Positions 61,347-64,000 of a stretch of 64,000 nucleotides of DNA are shown here, piece by piece. Each line of letters starts with the position of its first letter. Position 1 is the first letter of the stretch. Made by a program: the position numbers and the translations under genes. Location: NCBI GenBank assembly GCA_023460315.1, contig JAEWQO010000111.1, positions 66,815 to 130,814 on the forward strand, given 5' to 3'. The notes below the pieces were generated by a model that saw only the letters and a list, made by a program, of their open reading frames with translations, had not been told where the DNA came from and ran no database searches. This DNA is from Actinomycetes bacterium. GTDB taxonomy: Bacteria > Actinomycetota > Coriobacteriia > Coriobacteriales > Eggerthellaceae.

Positions 61347-63169
61347 CACGCAATCCCCTTCCCGTCGCAGGTTCCCCCCAAAACAGGAGATGCCCCCAGT
61401 AGAATCGGCGGCGCATCCTCCTGCGTGCCGGAAGCATCGCCGAATCCGAACGAGATGCTGCGAGCCCTCTCGTAATCTTCCCAAGCCTTCCGATAGTACG
61501 GGCTTGACGCGAGCACGTCCTCATGCACGCCGACAGCCGCAAGTCTTCCGTCCTCGACGACCGCCACGCGGTCACACATCCGCACGACGCCCAAACGGTG
61601 TGCGACGATGATGGTTGTCTTTCCCTCACACAGATTTGCGAGCGCTTCGTCGATCTGCACCTGGTTCTCCGGATCGGCGGCACTCGTGGCCTCGTCTAAG
61701 ATGAGAATGGGCGCGTCCTTCAAGATGGCGCGGGCTATGGCGATGCGCTGGCGCTGTCCGCCCGAAAGCCCTTCGCCCAAGGTGCCGATCTCGGTGTCGT
61801 ATCCATCGACAAGCGACATGACGAAGTCGTCGATCCGCGCCTTGCGAGCGGCTTGTCGCACCTCCGACAACGAGGCATTCGCATCCATGCAGATGTTCTC
61901 AAAGATGCTGCCACTGGTGAGGAAGGTCTTCTGAAAGACGACGGCCACCTGGGCCAGCAAACTGTCATAGTCGATGTCGCGCACATCGATGCCGCCGATG
62001 CGGATCGAGCCGGCCGTGGGGTCGTAGAAGCGGCTCACCAGCTCAACGATGGTCGACTTGCCGGCTCCAGAGGGTCCCACGATGGCCAGCCGCTCCCCCT
62101 GCGCCACCGAAAGGTCGATGTCATGGATCACTTCGCGTTTGCCGTCGTAAGAGAACCGGACACCCTCGATCCGCACGTCGCTTTCCCCGGGAAACGCCAC
62201 GCCGCCCGAGAATATGGGGATGTCCAGAAGCTCCTGGGCCTTCGTGGCACCACTCCTCACTTGGGCAAATTTGCTGCTGGCTTCCTGCAGCAGGCGAATC
62301 TCGGTCAAGTAGAGCGATCCCACGAAGGCGAACAGCAAAAACGTGCTGCCGCTGATACTTCCCGACACAAACATCATCCCGCCGAGCGGCACCATGATGA
62401 GCATGCCGCATTCGATGACGATGATGAAGGCTGCATAGCCCGGCCCCGTCTTGCGAGAGATGTCGCACCACACAGCATGCTCGTCATCGACCGCCTCTCG
62501 AAAGCGGCGAAACGACCGAGAGCCCATGTTCAGGGCCTTGATGACCCTCATGCCGCGTACATACTCGACCATGACGGCATTCATGCGCTCAAGCGCCACG
62601 CTTGCACGCGGCATCACTTCCCTCATCCGCTTGAAAATGATCCCCATGATGACGAGAGCCATCGCAAACGGCACGAGCGTCGCCAAGGCAAGCGGCACGT
62701 TCACGGCGCAGAGGAACACAAAGGCAGCCACCGGACCGGTCAAATACATCACCGCTTCGGGAATGGTATGGGCAAGGAACAGCTCGAGTTTCTCGATATC
62801 CTCCGAAAGCACCGTCTTGACCGAGCCGACCGAGCGCTCGTCGAGGGCTCCGAGGGGAGCATGTGCAAGACGTTCGACGACATCGCAACGTACCCGGAAC
62901 AGCGTGTTGTAGGCTCCTTTGTGGGACAGGCATCCCGCAAGGGCGAAGCATGCGAACTGGACGCACACCCCGACGGCGACGACAAGCGCGTTTTCGGCTA
63001 TCACCCCTTCCGAGAGAGTACCTTCGTAGGCGGCATTCATAATCAGGTACACGCCATAATACGGCACCATGGTCATCAGCCCCGAGACAAGCGAAAACGC
63101 CATGGAAGCGACCAGGTATTTCCGATCGGGACCCGCCCATCTCATTATCAGTTTGACCGGATGCTCCAT
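61346..63169 (-). CDS. ABC exporter half (ATPase/permease fusion), first of a pair
   Basis: 607 residues: TM domain with six helices, Walker A GPSGAGKST, signature LSGGQRQRIAIARAI and Walker B ILILDEATSAADPEN. The C-terminus carries a 35-residue Gly/Ala-rich tail. ATG at 63169 (MEHPVKLIMRW) follows GGAGGAG; the frame is open for 89 more codons upstream but without family resemblance or a ribosome site. Confidence 0.93.
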   Translation of the reverse strand: MEHPVKLIMRWAGPDRKYLVASMAFSLVSGLMTMVPYYGVYLIMNAAYEGTLSEGVIAENALVVAVGVCVQFACFALAGCLSHKGAYNTLFRVRCDVVERLAHAPLGALDERSVGSVKTVLSEDIEKLELFLAHTIPEAVMYLTGPVAAFVFLCAVNVPLALATLVPFAMALVIMGIIFKRMREVMPRASVALERMNAVMVEYVRGMRVIKALNMGSRSFRRFREAVDDEHAVWCDISRKTGPGYAAFIIVIECGMLIMVPLGGMMFVSGSISGSTFLLFAFVGSLYLTEIRLLQEASSKFAQVRSGATKAQELLDIPIFSGGVAFPGESDVRIEGVRFSYDGKREVIHDIDLSVAQGERLAIVGPSGAGKSTIVELVSRFYDPTAGSIRIGGIDVRDIDYDSLLAQVAVVFQKTFLTSGSIFENICMDANASLSEVRQAARKARIDDFVMSLVDGYDTEIGTLGEGLSGGQRQRIAIARAILKDAPILILDEATSAADPENQVQIDEALANLCEGKTTIIVAHRLGVVRMCDRVAVVEDGRLAAVGVHEDVLASSPYYRKAWEDYERARSISFGFGDASGTQEDAPPILLGASPVLGGTCDGKGIA

Positions 63170-63604
63170 GCCGGCTCCTCCTTCGATGTTTTCTTGATGC
63201 CTTCGAGGATAGGTTTGCCGATCCGTCCCTTGCCGCGGACGCCCCATCCCTGTCCGAACATCCTTAAGGGTTGTCTGATCAGCGTAGGAGAAGACGGCAA
63301 AGGAAAGGCCGCATTGCCTCTTCGCCTCCCGCGGCTCTCCCGGTTCGACGATGGACAAAATTTTCGAGTTAAAGGCAAATACCGCCCCTTTTTCCAGATT
63401 TCGAACGACTTGCGGACACGCCCGCAAGCCTGGCATTTTTCGGCAGCTCTCTGACCTGGCTGTTTATTCTGCAACTCCGAAGACGATCCCCTTCGCCCAT
63501 CCAGCCATGTTCCCAACCCGCAAATTCTGTCCATCTTCATCGGGACGGCATGCGGGGAGTCGCATGCGCTCGCTTCGGCAATCCCGGAAGAACGCGTCCG
63601 CGGC
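63170..63604. other. gene-free spacer
   Basis: 435 bases between the ECF ATPase stop and the first ABC exporter half. No supported gene, repeat or T-tailed hairpin is visible; it probably contains the promoter of the exporter pair. Confidence 0.5.
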
Positions 63605-64000
63605 CTAACCGCGCGCATCACGGGACAGCATGGCGCGAATGTCGGCCAACATCCCTTCCACCGGCGCTTCAGCCACAACCATGCCCCGCTCAAGAAGCAC
63701 CGACCGGTCGCAGGCTCGGGCTATGAACTCGAGGTCGTGCGTGACCACGAGCACGGCGCGGCCCTCGCCGGCAAGACGGCGCACGAGACCGGCCACCGCC
63801 TCCATGCTCTTCAGGTCGAGGCCGCTCGTCGGCTCATCGAAGACCAGCACGCGCTTGCCACTTGCAATGCATGCGGCCACGGCAAGCCGCTGCTTCTGCC
63901 CTCCCGAAAGCGTGGCAGGATGTCGGTCGGCAAAATCGCCGAGTCCCAAATCGCACAGCAGGCACTTCACTCGTTCAGGCGACGGCGCGTTGTCGCGCAC
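63605..64000 (-). CDS. ECF-type ABC ATPase, C-terminal part (cut by window end)
   Basis: The last 131 residues of an ATPase. LSGGQKQRLAVAACIASGK and Walker B LVFDEPTSGLD, followed by VTHDLEF, match the second half of energy-coupling-factor (EcfA) ATPases of vitamin and metal importers. The beginning, with Walker A, lies beyond base 64000. It is upstream of, and co-oriented with, the exporter pair. Confidence 0.85.
   Translation of the reverse strand: MRDNAPSPERVKCLLCDLGLGDFADRHPATLSGGQKQRLAVAACIASGKRVLVFDEPTSGLDLKSMEAVAGLVRRLAGEGRAVLVVTHDLEFIARACDRSVLLERGMVVAEAPVEGMLADIRAMLSRDARG

Noticed and set aside
61853..63454. 533-codon plus-strand open frame
   Set aside because: Antisense to an ABC exporter gene with all its motifs intact; its His/Arg-rich translation is typical of a shadow frame.
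1..64000. tRNA or rRNA genes
   Set aside because: Intergenic spaces were scanned for T-loop-like GGTTCGA motifs with matching acceptor stems and for rRNA landmarks; none was convincing. A tRNA search program would settle this.

Overview
This window looks like chromosomal DNA of an anaerobic, fairly high-GC actinobacterium, most likely a coriobacterium of the Eggerthellaceae type. This is an inference from gene content: a four-subunit 2-oxoacid:ferredoxin oxidoreductase with two acyl-CoA ligases, an arginine antiporter with arginine deiminase, an AmmeMemoRadiSam pair, an OFA-type exchanger, an ECF ATPase followed by two ABC exporters, and small intergenic spaces. No rRNA, tRNA, insertion sequence or CRISPR array was recognised.

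Layout. (1) 0.2-5.2 kb: carA-carB, preceded by a PyrR-type attenuator. (2) 5.4-10 kb: an arsenic-methylation/arsenosugar-like operon encoding ArsM, a G3E (CobW-type) GTPase and a fused ArsM-ArsS radical SAM protein. (3) 10-15.3 kb: an AT-rich stretch with a 29-bp palindrome, then an operon on the opposite strand encoding a small secreted peptide, three six-helix membrane proteins, an ABC ATPase and an anchored extracytoplasmic protein. This is the best candidate for an undescribed system. (4) 15.4-18.4 kb: pyrR-pyrB-pyrC with a second PyrR-type attenuator. The two attenuators share promoter, PyrR-loop and antiterminator sequences, so both pyrimidine units should respond to UMP/UTP. (5) 18.4-24 kb: repeat-rich spacer, AmmeMemoRadiSam genes, a membrane protein and an aldo/keto reductase. 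(6) 24-32.3 kb: a 2-oxoacid oxidoreductase cluster flanked by two copies of an XRE-cupin regulator plus AMP-forming ligase module. (7) 32.7-42.6 kb: housekeeping genes (glpX, rsmB, fmt, def, SPFH/NfeD pair, dnaG, dgt, phosphodiesterase). (8) 42.7-48.9 kb: a metal island, with csoR-copA on one strand and an ArsR-type regulator, a free HMA protein and a Zn/Cd-type P-ATPase on the other. The space between the two arms holds a perfect parS site and two simple-sequence repeats. (9) 49.4-52.1 kb: arcD-arcA. (10) 52.3-64 kb: CydDC-like tandem ABC exporter, DUF454 protein, OFA transporter, M20 peptidase, two ABC exporters and the 3' part of an ECF ATPase gene cut by the window end.

Two copies of a perfect inverted repeat (21 bp and 27 bp arms sharing the same 21-bp core) lie outside the two ends of the pyrimidine region, and several other long hairpins sit between genes. 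Functions come from motif recognition by eye; no database search was possible.
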